64,000 nucleotides of DNA from Pyrus communis (GCF_963583255.1 NC_084803.1:3569621-3633620), one strand, 5' to 3'. Numbered from the stretch's first letter, positions 12,131 to 22,755 are shown. The notes: generated by a model from the sequence alone, not told the origin. A program made the numbers and translations.

Positions 12131-12350
12131 ATTTTATAGTGGGCGTAAATTTCAATTTTTTGGAGGAGTTTCAGGTACTTGTCTGATTACTTTTAGTAAC
12201 GATTGAGTTTCGTTGACTCTATTGCATCAGGACGTGTTGACCACCGGAAGCGGTGGGGGAATAAGCGGCAGCCACCGCTTAAGTCTTCAGCTTGGTGCTT
12301 TGAGGTTGAGCTCAACACAAAGTCTTTGGTTATGGACCTGCTGTGATGGT
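12131..12350 (+). pseudogene. Chimeric fragment: EDR1-like 5' scrap joined to GLDC intron 14/exon 15
   Basis: The first about 45 bp (AGTGGGCG, then TTTTTTGGAGGAGTTTCAGG) match the 5' UTR and exon 1 of the kinase gene (AGTGGGCG near 22653; TTGGAGGAGGAGTTTCAGG near 23010) with the middle deleted. From about 12180 the sequence is GLDC intron 14 (TTGTCTGATTAC), then acceptor and exon 15 (GACGTGTTGAC) with about 38 bp missing before CCGGAAGCGGTGG. It cannot code. It marks the border between array units 1 and 2. Confidence 0.75.
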
Positions 12351-12639
12351 CTAAAAAAAGAAAAAAAAAATTGTTGATTAATTCCTGGACTCTTCGCAAA
12401 CAAGACTCTAAAAGCTCAACTGTAATCACGTTTGATCACTATCATATTGTTTTCTGTTTGGTCATTCGATCATTATTATACGAGAAATTTTATTTAAACC
12501 CATCTAACATCTTTCTACATCCAACTTACTCTTTCTCCCCATATTATTTTTAATTAAAGAACTAATATCTCTTTAAACCCAAATTTACTACCTAAACTAC
12601 CCTAACAAACCCATTTTAAAATATAAATTTATCTTTACT

Positions 12640-13172
12640 CTCATTTAGAAAATAAAATCCCAAATGAATAATTTGGTAAAGTTTCTACTTGTTTATGAGA
12701 ATGAAAGCTTTCTGGAGTTCGACTTTTGTGGACAAATTGAATAATTTGGTGAAGTTTCTACTTGTTTATGAATATTCCATATCTTGTTTTCTTGATATCC
12801 ATGTCCCCATATTTTTATTTGCATAAGCATAAAGTTCCGTGCTTTCGTATGCCTGCCTTCATATTTTACATGGGTCTTGCAGCATTCATGCTTGTAACTG
12901 ATACAGTGCAAGGACCATATCTGCAGTTCAGTCCAAAGAGATGGGGTCCCATCACCGGCATAAGAGGATACTTGACATCTGCTTTCCTTACCATGGGATT
13001 CAAGGTCATGGCTCTTCTGTTTGCTGTTTATGTAACCTGGCCATTGCTTGGCTTTCCGGCCTTGGTTTCTGTCATTCCCTTTCCAGTTGGCTGCGTTGCT
13101 CAACTTGCATTTCAGACGGGTCTTGAAAAGCGTAAGTCATCTTCCTGGCCTCTAGTTCCCATTATTTTTTAG
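12640..13172 (+). pseudogene. Orphan exon of a multi-pass membrane protein
   Basis: An open frame (from 12762) of 136 aa contains hydrophobic segments (FIFYMGLAAFMLV, AFLTMGFKVMALLFAVYV, LLGFPALVSVIPFPV) joined by a hydrophilic turn with RWGPITGIRGYL. The end KRKSSSWPLVPIIF looks like conserved coding sequence and stops at TAG 13170-13172, right before a GTAG donor-like site. It reads like one exon of a larger gene; no flanking exons were found. A repeat of about 30 bp (AATAATTTGGT.AAGTTTCTAC) lies just upstream at about 12668 and 12741. It is absent from the other array units. I do not recognise the family with certainty. Confidence 0.5.
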
Positions 13173-14452
13173 GTAGTTATAGTTATTTTAGATTCATCAA
13201 TGTTTTTTGTTCTGGAGTTAGATCCAAGGATTTTGGCATCTATTGGAATTCTTCTTTTGTCAAGCTTGAAGATTGAACTTTACTTCCTCGAAATCGACCA
13301 CCAAAATTCAAGGTAGATTAATGTTTTGCACAAGCTAATCAAGTTAGGACCAAAGAAATTCTCTAATGCCTAAAACGAATTTAGTTTAGAAGTAAAGATG
13401 TAATACAAGGGAACATTCACAAGGCACATAAATATAAGAAACTCTACAATCACCGAATTTTATTCCTAAACTTAAAAAAAAAAAAAATTGAAATCAAGCG
13501 AAAAAGACTTGCATAAATCGATTCATACCTTGGTTTGAGGATTTAAAACTTCAAATTACCATCCATTGATAAAAGAGCTTGTTTTTACTCTATGAGCTCT
13601 TTGAGCTTTAGCCATAATTAACATAGGATAAAGATTGCGTGGTGGTGGGTTTGATTATTCGGTGTGGGTTTATTGAAAAAATTTAGTTTTATTGTTAATT
13701 CATATTGTACTTGATGGTAATTATGTAATAGGGTAAAAGAGACAATTCACATTTAAAGTTTAAGTTTGGTGTAAAAAGAGGTTATATAGGTTCAATTAAA
13801 ATTTCTCTTATTAAACTCCTACTAAAGTTTTATTCCTAATGTATTTTTTTACTAACATTTGACAGTCGTAAATCAGTTATACCAAATAATAAACCGTGCG
13901 CATTTTTTTTTATCTTTATATATTTATTTATTTTTAGTCATCCCATTAAATAAAACAAACGAAACAACGTGTAAGATTCAACCTAGATTGTATAAGGAAA
14001 AAAATAATGTGTGGTAATCGTTTATGTACATGTCTGTGTTGGATATACTTTCTTCTCGGAGTGCACCATAGTTTTTACATGATGTAGTCCAAAAATCATA
14101 ATATTTGGAACAAAACGAAAGTTCAAAAATAATATTTGATTATAGGCCATAACTTTGGAATAGACTCCGAGTTTATAAACGAGCCTTGGTGTACGTAGAG
14201 TTTATGCACATCGTGACTTGTGGTTGTTTAATGTCCGGTTATAAAAAAAACCCTTGTAAAATGATATTGTTTCTTTATAAAAAAGACAAACACACACCAG
14301 AGAAGAAGGTATTAGCTTCAGGAACTTTAAAAGAATCTCACTTTTCTCCTCAGAAAAATAAAGAACCTCAAATATAAAAATGAATTCAAAGTACAAAAGA
14401 ATCAACAAATAATCAATATTAAACAAACAAGGTAGCGCGTGCATGCAATCTA
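13173..14452. other. Array unit 2 spacer
   Basis: Non-coding. The block at about 14040-14200 (GGAGTGCACCATAG, then CATAACTTTGGAATAGACTCC) recurs at about 18950-19110 and, in part, 21540-21600, showing it belongs to the duplicated unit. No gene was seen. Confidence 0.55.
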
Positions 14453-14764
14453 CTACTGTTTGAAGATCTTGAGCAACTGATCGAACGTGTTGGTCGTACA
14501 TGCAAGCTCAATTGGCCCGTCAATCTTTGCATCGAACACATCCGGCTCCGACTTCTTGATGAGTCGTTGGAGAGTTGGATTCAAGAGAAACTTCAAAGGA
14601 ACTTGATATAGCTTTCGTTCTTGTCCGACGTACACATTGATATAACCTTTCTTGGGGAGCTGGGACTTGCTTAAAGCTGTATAACTTTTCTTGGAGTAAC
14701 GGGACTTGCTCAACTTCTTGACGAACGTACTCGTCTTTTCTCGAACAATGCTTGCAAGATTCAT
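14453..14764 (-). CDS. SAUR-like auxin-responsive protein, copy 2
   Basis: 103 aa, intronless, nearly the same as copy 1, with differences scattered over the protein such as INVYVGQERKLYQVPLKFL. The start MNLASIVREKTSTFVKKLSK and the end DQLLKIFKQ are intact. The SAUR domain spans about residues 42-100. A TATA-like stretch (ATTTATAAAT, 14951-14960) lies about 190 bp upstream. An undamaged frame, despite decay of the GLDC pieces in the same unit, suggests the SAUR copies are kept by selection or are young. Confidence 0.86.
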   Translation of the reverse strand: MNLASIVREKTSTFVKKLSKSRYSKKSYTALSKSQLPKKGYINVYVGQERKLYQVPLKFLLNPTLQRLIKKSEPDVFDAKIDGPIELACTTNTFDQLLKIFKQ

Positions 14765-15275
14765 TGTTTCTACTTCTACTTGACGACTAAACGAAGGGTT
14801 TTCTGAAAGCTAGGGTTTAGTGAGAACTGCAAAGATAAAAAAATGGGAGGTACGGATTGGAGAGACGAGAGGAAAAAGCTAGGGCTAGTTGGACGTGAAG
14901 ATTGGAGACAAAAAATTGGAAGGCAAGAACTGGGAGATTGAAGGTCTTGTATTTATAAATAATAAAAAAAAAAAAGCGGCTAGGGTTTCCAAATCCTAGT
15001 CTGCAAGGGTTTCCAAACTGGTCCAAAAAATCATAATATTCGGAACAAAATGATAAATAAATAAAATATTGATAATAGGAGTCTTGATCTCTTAGTTACT
15101 TGGAGACCAATGATTCATAGTAGTTTATCTTTGAATTTGATATTAAGGATTGAGATTCAAATGCAAAAAACGCATCCAAATTAAAGGATGGATGACCATG
15201 CGTTCCTCAATCACTAGGTAAAAAATCTGGATAAGAATATGAACTCTCACTAGTGGTAGAGAGTTTACATCTTCG

Positions 15276-15560
15276 GTTTTCTAGTGGGCGTAAATTACAA
15301 ATTTCTTGGAGGAGTTTCAGGTTTTTTATGCTTTTAGTGACGGTTGAGATTCGTTGACTATATTCTATCACGTGTTGACAATGTGTGTGGTGACCCGCAA
15401 CCTCATCTGGAGGAGAGATTTTTCAATGTGACCGGTGCACGGGGTAGTACACTACGTCATAATGAAAAATTTCTCCAACAGGAGGCGGTGGTGGAACAAG
15501 TGGCAGCCACCGGTTAAGTCTTCTGCTTGGTTCTTTGAGTTTGAGCTCAACCCTAACTGT
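15276..15560 (+). pseudogene. Chimeric EDR1-like/GLDC exon 15 fragment interrupted by a mini-MITE
   Basis: This repeats the junction seen at 12131: TTTTCTAGTGGGCG and TTGGAGGAGTTTCAGG from the kinase gene, then degraded GLDC intron 14 and exon 15 (CACGTGTTGACAATGTG). Exon 15 is split by a 65-bp insertion at 15412-15476 and resumes with AGGAGGCGGTGG. An extra C in GACCCGCAACC shifts the frame. Non-functional; it marks the border between units 2 and 3. Confidence 0.75.
15412..15476. mobile_element. 65-bp miniature inverted-repeat insertion
   Basis: The ends GGAGAGATTTTTCA (15412-15425) and TGAAAAATTTCTCC (15463-15476) are inverted repeats with one mismatch. The insertion is absent from every other copy of GLDC exon 15 in the window. 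A longer element at 59840-59990 has similar ends. No clear target duplication could be read. Confidence 0.7.
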
Positions 15561-15834
15561 CGGGTTATGGACGAACAATGTCATACATATATATCCTGGC
15601 ACTGTCGTGATCAAACCATGAATAGACAAAGATTTTTTTTTTTTTTTTTTTTTCCTGCTCTGATGGTCTAACAAAAAAATAAGATTTATTTTGTTCATTA
15701 ATTCCTGGACTCTTCGTAAAAGACTCTAAAAACTCCAACTGTTATCATGTTTGATCAACTATTATATTAAATAGTACTTTCTTTTTGGTCATTCCTTTTA
15801 CTACTGTTTTATTCTTAATGTATACCAAGTAATT

Positions 15835-16127
15835 CATGTTTCTTGCTTGCAAGCCGAGTTAAGACGGGTTTTGTTATGCTCTAATTTCCATCAGAGAAGA
15901 GATTTGCTCAGGTTGAGAAAGGAAAAGCCGATCTTCACAGCAATGTCCTTAAGGTAAAAGCTCTGTTCATCTCTCTCCTCCAAGATTATAAGTTACTCAA
16001 TACATAAGTATAAAATAGTTTTTGAACTCCTTCTGCTGTTCTGCAGGGAGCTCCTCACCGGCCATCCCTGCTCATGCATGCAGCTTTCCCCGCTTCCTGG
16101 CTCTGCTTTCCCCGCTTCATGGAAGTT
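15835..16127 (+). pseudogene. GLDC exons 13-14 fragment
   Basis: Copies the end of GLDC intron 12, exon 13, intron 13 and part of exon 14. Damage seen: the acceptor TTGCAG is TTGCAA, single-base insertions shift exon 13 (TTAAGACGGG, GATTTGCTCAGG), and exon 14 is internally deleted, with CTTTCCCCGCTTC occurring twice. The last bases join intron 14 sequence (GGAAGTTGCTAA). Confidence 0.85.
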
Positions 16128-16132
16128 GCTAA

Positions 16133-16767
16133 TGTTGTGCTAGGATAGCACCAAACTAAATGGAACCAACTCAAGCTAACCCATAGGAAATTTTATCAAA
16201 TGAAAATGCAAGAACAAAATATAAAAGACACAAAGATTTTAACGAGGTTCCTCCACAGTTAGTGTAACTGGAGTACGTCCTCGGAGCAGTAGGAGCTCAC
16301 CCAATAATCCACTATCAACCAAATGGGAGTTTACAAAGTGTTGACAATCTCACAACCCAAAAGCCCAATACACCAATAGCTCTCACACACCAAAGAAACA
16401 AATAGAGAAAGAAATGTAAAGAATAATTTCTTCTCTATACATATAGCTCAAAGCTATTACAACAACAATTACTTTGGTTGATGATTACCAATCAAATGAA
16501 GCAACAACTTCTTCTTCTGTTTTAGGCTCTCTGCAACTCTCCCTTGCTCTCTGCAAAAAAGGAGCTCTCTCTTCTCTATTGTTTCCTTCTCTTAAACCGA
16601 AATGAGCCAACACCTACGGGTGTTGAAGAGAACAAAAAACATTTCTTTTTCAAAAGCAATGGTTTTTTCCCTTTTTTTCTCCCCAAAACAGGAAAGGTGT
16701 TCTCCACCTTCTTTCTTTAGCCGAAAGGTCTTTTGGACACTTGTCCACTTGGCCACATACTCCAACA
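16133..16767 (-). mobile_element. Copia-type solo LTR with 5-bp target duplication
   Basis: A 635-bp insertion sits in the copied GLDC intron 14. On the minus strand it starts TGTTGGAGTATGTGG and ends ATCCTAGCACAACA. Identical GCTAA copies flank it (16128-16132 and 16768-16772), and the intact gene has a single GCTAAG at the matching site. Minus-strand sequence near the 3' end (GAGGAACCTCGTTAAAA) is typical of copia LTRs. No internal coding region remains, so it arose by LTR-LTR recombination. Confidence 0.9.
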
Positions 16768-16772
16768 GCTAA

Positions 16773-17056
16773 GTGTTGCTATACATTCATTTTGGTATTG
16801 TCTGCCTTTATTGACGATTGAATTCCGTTAACTATTGTTTCAGGACGTGTTGACAATGTGTATGGTGACCGTAACCTCATCTGCACCCTTCAACCGGAGG
16901 CAGTGGAGGAACAATGAGCAGCCGCTGCTTAGTCTCTTCGGCTCGGTGCTTTACCTCAACACAATGTCTGGTCACGATGTTATGAAATCGTCATCAATTT
17001 CTTCTTCTTACTCCCACATTGTATACAATTTCTTCAACACAGCCCTTCACATCTAG
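16773..17056 (+). pseudogene. GLDC intron 14/exon 15/3' UTR fragment
   Basis: Continues the copy interrupted by the solo LTR: intron 14 end, acceptor TTTCAG, exon 15 (GACGTGTTGACAATGTGTAT) and the 3' UTR. Exon 15 has an extra base in GAACAATGAGCAGCC, which shifts the frame just before the stop. Not functional without the first 12 exons. Confidence 0.85.
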
Positions 17057-17638
17057 TGACATTTTCATTTCCTCATTATGATGATGACGATTATCTTTCT
17101 AATAACATGTGTAATCCTCGTTATGAATTATCTTTTTATCACGGAAATGTGCCGACGCTCTTGCATCTAAGTTTAAATCTCTAGGAATAGTTTAGGCATC
17201 CTCTTGTCGAAACATATTTAAAAAAAAATAAAATAAAAAATAAAAAAAAAATAAAAAGTCTGCGCATATTATTTGGCCTGTCACTTTTGGGAAGAATAAC
17301 AAAATCATTGTTCCCTCACTTGGATTTTAAAAAGCACATTGCAAGAGTCTATGATGAGTTGGTCTAACGGTCACCACTTGATTGGATGTCTTATGTTTAA
17401 TTTATACAAATGCAAATACGATATTTTATTGTAAGTGAATATGATATATATTTGTACTGGGTTTCATTCTAAAATGCTAATATGATATATATGTGCTTTT
17501 GGAACGTTAATCTAACTTGACACGGTACATCCGAATCAATAACTAATTAATAAACCTTCATTTCAAAAATTAATTCAAAGTACAAAAGAATGAACAAATA
17601 ATCAATACCAATCAAACAAGGCATTGCGTGCATGCAAT

Positions 17639-17953
17639 CTACAACTTTTTGAAACTCTTGAGCAACTGATCGAAGGTGTTGGTCGTACATGCAAGCTCAA
17701 TTGGCCCGTCAATCTTTTCATCGAAAACATCCAGTTCCGACTTCTTGATGAGTTGTTGGACACTTGGATTCAAGAGATACTTCAAAGGAACTTGATATAG
17801 CTTTCGTTCTTGTCCAGCGTACACATTGATATATTCTTTCTTGGGGGGCTGGGACTTGCTTAAAGCTGTGTAACTTTTCTTGGAGTACTGGGACTTGCTC
17901 AGCTTCTTGACGAACGTACTCGTCTTTTCTCGAAGAATATTTGCAAGATTCAT
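17639..17953 (-). CDS. SAUR-like auxin-responsive protein, copy 3
   Basis: 104 aa, intronless; one residue longer than copies 1 and 2 because the frame ends KKL. The start MNLANILREKTSTFVKKLSK and the core KLYQVPLKYLLNP are conserved; differences include VYAGQERK in place of VYVGQERK and DEKIDG for DAKIDG. The VYVG glycine/valine region is usually conserved in SAURs, so this copy may be slightly relaxed. A TATA-like stretch lies at about 18173-18181 on the minus strand. Confidence 0.85.
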   Translation of the reverse strand: MNLANILREKTSTFVKKLSKSQYSKKSYTALSKSQPPKKEYINVYAGQERKLYQVPLKYLLNPSVQQLIKKSELDVFDEKIDGPIELACTTNTFDQLLKSFKKL

Positions 17954-18499
17954 TGTTTCTACTTCCCCTCGACATCTAGACGAAGGGTTTTCTGAAAGCT
18001 AGGGTTTAGTGAGAACTGGAAAGAGAAGAAACTGGAAGGCACGGATTGGAGAGAAGAGAAAGGGAAAAAGCTAGGGTTTTTTTTTAAAACTAGGCTTAAG
18101 TTGGACGTGAAGATATATTGGAGACAAGAAATTGGAAAGCAAGAACTGAGAGACTGAAGGTCTAGCAGCGTTGATATATAATCAATAAAAGCGACAAGGG
18201 TTTCCAAATCCTAGTCTGCAAGTGTTTCCAAGTTGGTTCAAAAACATCATAAGAGTCGGAATAAAATGATGAATAAAAAACAATATTATTATTTATAGGA
18301 TTCTTGATAAATAGTTTATTTGGAGACAAATGATTCATTATTATTCACCTTTAGATTTGATATCAAGGGTTGACATTATAACGCTAAAAACGCATCCAAA
18401 GTCAAAAATGGATGACCATGCATGTCTTTGTCACTAGGTAAAGAATCTGGATGAAACTATGAACTCTCGCTATAGTGGGAGGGTTTATATCTTAGCTAG

Positions 18500-18726
18500 A
18501 TTTTCTAGTGGGCGTAGAATTCAATTTTGTGGAGGAGTTTGAGGTACTCGTCTGAATACTTTTAGTGACGATTGAGTTTCTTTGACTATACTGTATCAGA
18601 ACGTGTTGACAATGTGTGTGGTGACCGCAACCTCATCTGCACTACAACTTCAACCAGAGGCGGTGGAGGAACAAGCGGCGACCACCGCTTACGTATTCAG
18701 CTTGGTGCTTTGAGATGGAGCTTATG
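18500..18726 (+). pseudogene. Chimeric EDR1-like/GLDC exon 15 fragment, third junction
   Basis: TTTTCTAGTGGGCG and GGAGGAGTTTGAGG (kinase 5' scrap) are followed by GLDC intron 14 remnants and exon 15 with small changes (GTATCAGAACGTG, an inserted ACTACAA, and the stop region changed to GCTTACG). Same junction type as at 12131 and 15276; it marks the border between units 3 and 4. Confidence 0.75.
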
Positions 18727-19559
18727 TGATGGGATAATCATTTGTGTATCTGTGTTAAAAATGAAGGATAATGCTAAAGAAACTAAAATTTTAAATTAAA
18801 TTTGTAAATAAATGACGTGGTTGTTGATGATTTGATTATTACTCAAACATTAATTAACATGCTTATTTTATATTTGTGACACATTATTTGATTTGCAAAT
18901 TTAGTTTAAAATTTTGATCTCTCCAACATTGTCCGTGTTAAAACACTTCTTCGGAGTGCACCATAGTTTAGTTTACATGATGTATGTAGTCCGAAAAAAT
19001 CATAATCCATGGAAGAAAACGAAAAATAAAAAGATAATATTGATTATAGACCATAACTTTGGAATATACTCCGCGTTTATGCACGAGCCTTGGCGTATGG
19101 CCGAGTGACGATTGGGTTCCAAATTTGGACAAGTCCATACACAAAATGGAACAAAACCAGTTTTATTTTAAGATTTTTTTTCGAATTAGAGAGTAGAGAG
19201 AGAGTAGGGCCCCTAAACAAAAATTAAATTTATAATTAACCATAATTGAGTAAGAATTGCAATTAGATATATAAAATACTATTACTACTAGGCAGTGGCA
19301 CTACGGTGAGAGCTTGCGTGCATTAAAAACATGAACAAATGCTAAAATCAAATTACAGGATCCTAATGAGTATATCCTAATGAGGTCACTAATTACATAA
19401 GCAGAGTGGGAGTTACGATATCAAATATCTCCTCTAAAATGTGAGAGATATTATTAAATTTAAGTAGACACTAAAGTTCATCTCATAGCTTTGAATAATT
19501 GCATTATCAGTATGCTTGCATTATGACTATCAAGTTTTGAATCTTACAATACGCAAATG

Positions 19560-19917
19560 GAAAACATAAAATTTACACAATAGAAAAAGTGATAGTGGTG
19601 AGTCCCACTTCACTTCTTTCTATCTATTGTTTTACACTTTCATTTCGAACCAGCACTTTACATTTGTCGTATTCTACTAATGTATTACGTCTCACATATT
19701 TTGAAGCGCACAATACCTAAACATAAATATACAATTAACTCAAAAGGAAAGATGTCTATCTTCTTAATATCTTATTCTTATCACTAATTGAAGAATGTAT
19801 ATAACATGGAGTGAAGTGAAGTCCACTTGCACAAGGCAATGCCATCTTGGTCACAAAGAGCCATAAAACACCACCATCATCACCACAATCCTAACCGTTG
19901 GATATCCAACTCATCAA
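19560..19917 (+). repeat. Copy of the EDR1-like 5' flank inside the array
   Basis: About 350 bp match 22010-22350 upstream of the kinase gene: shared blocks include CACTTCACTTCTTTCTAT, AAAAGGAAAGATGT and CACAAAGAGCCATAAA, ending at CCGTTGG.TATCCAAC. Immediately after it the sequence switches to GLDC exon 13. This is a second type of duplication junction. Confidence 0.75.
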
Positions 19918-20400
19918 AAAGCCGATCTTCAGAACAATGTCCTTAAGGTAAAGGCTCTGTTCATTTCTCTCCTCCAAGACTATAAGTTACTCATTTTACG
20001 TAAGTATAAAATGGTTTTTTCAACTCCTTCTGCGGGAAGCTTAATTCTCACGCGCCATGACTACTCATGGGAGATGCATGGACCATAGTCCCGGGAATAT
20101 GCAGCCTTCCTCACTTCCTGGCTCCGTTCTTCCAAGTTCGATCTGGCCTATTACAGGTACGCAACTTACAACAAAAATAAAGAAATTACAGTGGCATGGA
20201 ATTAGTTGCTAAGTGTTTGCTGGTATTGTCTGATTGCGTTTATTGACTATTGGATTTCGTTAACTATTGTATCAGGACGTGTTGACAATGTGTATGGTGA
20301 CCGTAACCTCATCTGCACCCTTCAGCCGGAGGCGGTGGAGGAACAAGCAGCAGCCACTGCTTAGTCTCTTGGGCTCAGTGCTTTGAACTCAACACAGTCA
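19918..20400 (+). pseudogene. GLDC exons 13-15 fragment
   Basis: Begins within exon 13 (AAAGCCGATCTTCAGAACAA) and runs through intron 13, exon 14, intron 14, exon 15 and the start of the 3' UTR. Exon 14 is damaged: the acceptor CTGCAGGG is reduced to CTGCGGG and small indels follow. Exon 15 is intact to its stop and encodes the same C-terminus as the parent. It is the best preserved of the fragments. Confidence 0.88.
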
Positions 20401-20797
20401 TTGTTCCCTCGAATTTTAAAAAGCACATTGCGAGAGCACATGATCAGTCCATCTAATAATGACATTCAGTCTCCACTTTGTTGGATATCTTATGTTGAAT
20501 TCACACGAATGTGAATACGATAAATATTTCTACTAAGTTTAATACTAAAACATGGCTCATTGTGACTTGTTGTGGTTGTTTAATGTCCAGTTACAAAAAT
20601 ACTTTGTTAAACTTTAAAAGAATCTCACTTTTTTCCTCAAAAAAATTAAAGAACTTCAAATTGTTGATGGCAACGTAAGTATTTTATACGTGAATCAACA
20701 ACTTATAAAACTCGAATATAAAAATTAATTCGAAGTACAAAAGAAAGTACAAGTAATCAAATATTAATCAAACAAGGCAGTGCGTGCATGCAATCTA

Positions 20798-21113
20798 CTA
20801 CTTTTTGAAGATCTTGAGCAACTGATCGAAGGTGTTGCTCGTACATGCAAGCTCAATTGGCCCTTCAATCTTTGCATCGAACACATCCGGCTCCGACTTC
20901 TTGATGAGTTGTTGGAGAGTTGGATTCAAGAGATACTTCAAAGGAAGTTGATATAGCTTTCGTTCTTGTCCAACGTAAACATGCATTGATATAACCTTTC
21001 TGGGGGCGCTGGGACTTGCTTAAAGCTGTGTAACTTCTCTTGGAGCACTGGGACTTGCTCAACTTCTTGATGACCGTACTCGTCTTTTCTTGAAGAATGT
21101 TTGCAAGATTCAT
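20798..21113 (-). pseudogene. SAUR-like gene, copy 4, frameshifted
   Basis: The N-terminal half (MNLANILQEKTSTVIKKLSK...) and the C-terminal half (VYVGQERKLYQLPLKYLLNP...DQLLKIFKK) are both present but in different frames. A 4-bp insertion near 20980-20986 (AAACATGCATTG versus ACACATTG in the other copies) causes the shift. An ATG created there could start a 62-aa product with most of the SAUR domain. TATA-like CTATATATAAT remains at 21257-21266. Confidence 0.87.
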
Positions 21114-21820
21114 TGTTTCTACTTCTCCTCGACTAAACGAAGGGTTTTCTGAAAGCTAGGGTTTTTTTTAAGCTCGAGCAAATTGGACGTGAAGATCGCA
21201 AGAGAAGAGATTGGAAGGTAAGAATTGAGAGACTGACGGTCTAGATCTAGCAGTGTCTATATATAATCAATAAAAGCGGCAAGGGTTTCCTAATTGGTCC
21301 AAAAAATCATATTCGGAACAAAATGATAATTAAAAACAATATAATTGGAGGGGTCTTGATCTCTTAGTTACTTGGAAACCTATGATTCTTAGTTATTCAC
21401 GTTTGAATTTGATATTAAGGGTTGAAATTAAAACGTTAAAAACGCATCCAAATTCAAGAGTAGATGACCATGCATTTCTTGGTCACTAGGTAAGGAAACG
21501 GGATGATCAAGTAAAATAAAAAAAGGAAAAAAAAGAAGAATATGATTATAGACCACAACTTTGGAATGGACTCCGAGTTTATACACGAGCCTTGGTGTAT
21601 GGCGAATTGACGATTGCGTTCCAAATTTGAATCGCCAGCCCATACATAAAGGGAACAAAACTTCTTATTCCAAGACTTTATTTCAAATTTTTGTATTACA
21701 GAGAGAGAGAGAGAGAGTAGGGTCCTCTAAACAAAAATTAAATGAATAATTAACCATTGATTAAGACATAATAAGAAATGCAAATAGATAAAATACTATT
21801 ACTAGTAGGTACTAGGCTCT

Positions 21821-21926
21821 ACGGCAAATTTGAACCACATTATTGCTAGTATATTGTGAGGCTTAGCCTATTCTACCATCCTTTGGGGTAAAAAAATATA
21901 GTTTGTTCAAAAAAAAAAAAAAAAAA
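21821..21926 (+). mobile_element. 5'-truncated SINE, copy 2
   Basis: Contains the 3' half of the SINE seen at 38127 (AAATTTGAACCACATTATTG, GTGAGGCTTAGCC, TAGTTTGTT plus A-tail). The homologous place in the array copy near 19300 lacks it, so it inserted after the duplication. Confidence 0.75.
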
Positions 21927-22009
21927 GAAAAAAAGTAGCATAGAATGATTGTATTCTCAATATGTAAGCGGTACGACTATCAAGTTTTAAATTTAACTAT
22001 ATATAAATC

Positions 22010-22755
22010 GTAAATATAAAATCTACACAATATGAAAAAGGATAGCGGCAAGTCTCACTTCACTTCTTTCTATGTTTTGTTTTACACTTCAATTTTAAAT
22101 AAACATTTTACAATCGTCATATTCTCAGTATGCATCTATTATATCTGTCAAATCCTAAAGCGCACAATCTCTAAATCATAAATACAAAATCAATTCAAAA
22201 GGAAAGATGTTTACCTTCTTACTATCTTATCACTAATTGAACAATGCATATAAGATGGAGTGAAGTCCACTCAGCAAATGCCATTTTGATCACAAAGAGC
22301 CATAAACACACCATTATCATCATCACAGTCACAACCGTTGGTATCCAACATCTACACATCCAAATCTCATCGCACATAATCAACGGTCATGATCAAGTGA
22401 AATCAACGGTCAGGATCGAGTGAAGAGTTCTTGCACTTGAGTTGGGGATGGTGAAAATATAAAAAACAAAAAAATAGTACAAAATAAAATAAAAAAATAG
22501 GTAGAAAAAAGGTCGAATTGGCCTCAACCTCATGGAGTTTCTTTTTATTAGGCGTGTTGGAGGGAATGCGGTTAATTTTTGAGTCTCTCTCTCTAAGCGG
22601 TGGTAGCTTGACGAAGAAGGGTGCGCAGGTTAAGCGAATCTGCTTTGTTTTCTAGTGGGCGCAGCTTAATCCTGTCGACAGGGAGGAGAAAGACAGAGAC
22701 TTTGAGAGAGAGAGAGAGAGAGAGAGGAGGATTTCGTAATTTCCATTGATGATCC
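22010..22755 (+). promoter_or_regulatory. 5' flank and leader of the EDR1-like kinase gene
   Basis: Non-coding region ahead of the kinase start. The distal part was copied into the array at 19560. The leader has a (GA)n tract at about 22703-22731 and TTTTCTAGTGGGCG at 22648-22661, which reappears at all three chimeric junctions. GA/CT repeats are common in plant leaders. Confidence 0.55.

Noticed and set aside
16835..17056. 73-codon open frame on the plus strand
   Set aside because: It is GLDC exon 15 and 3' UTR read in a wrong frame.
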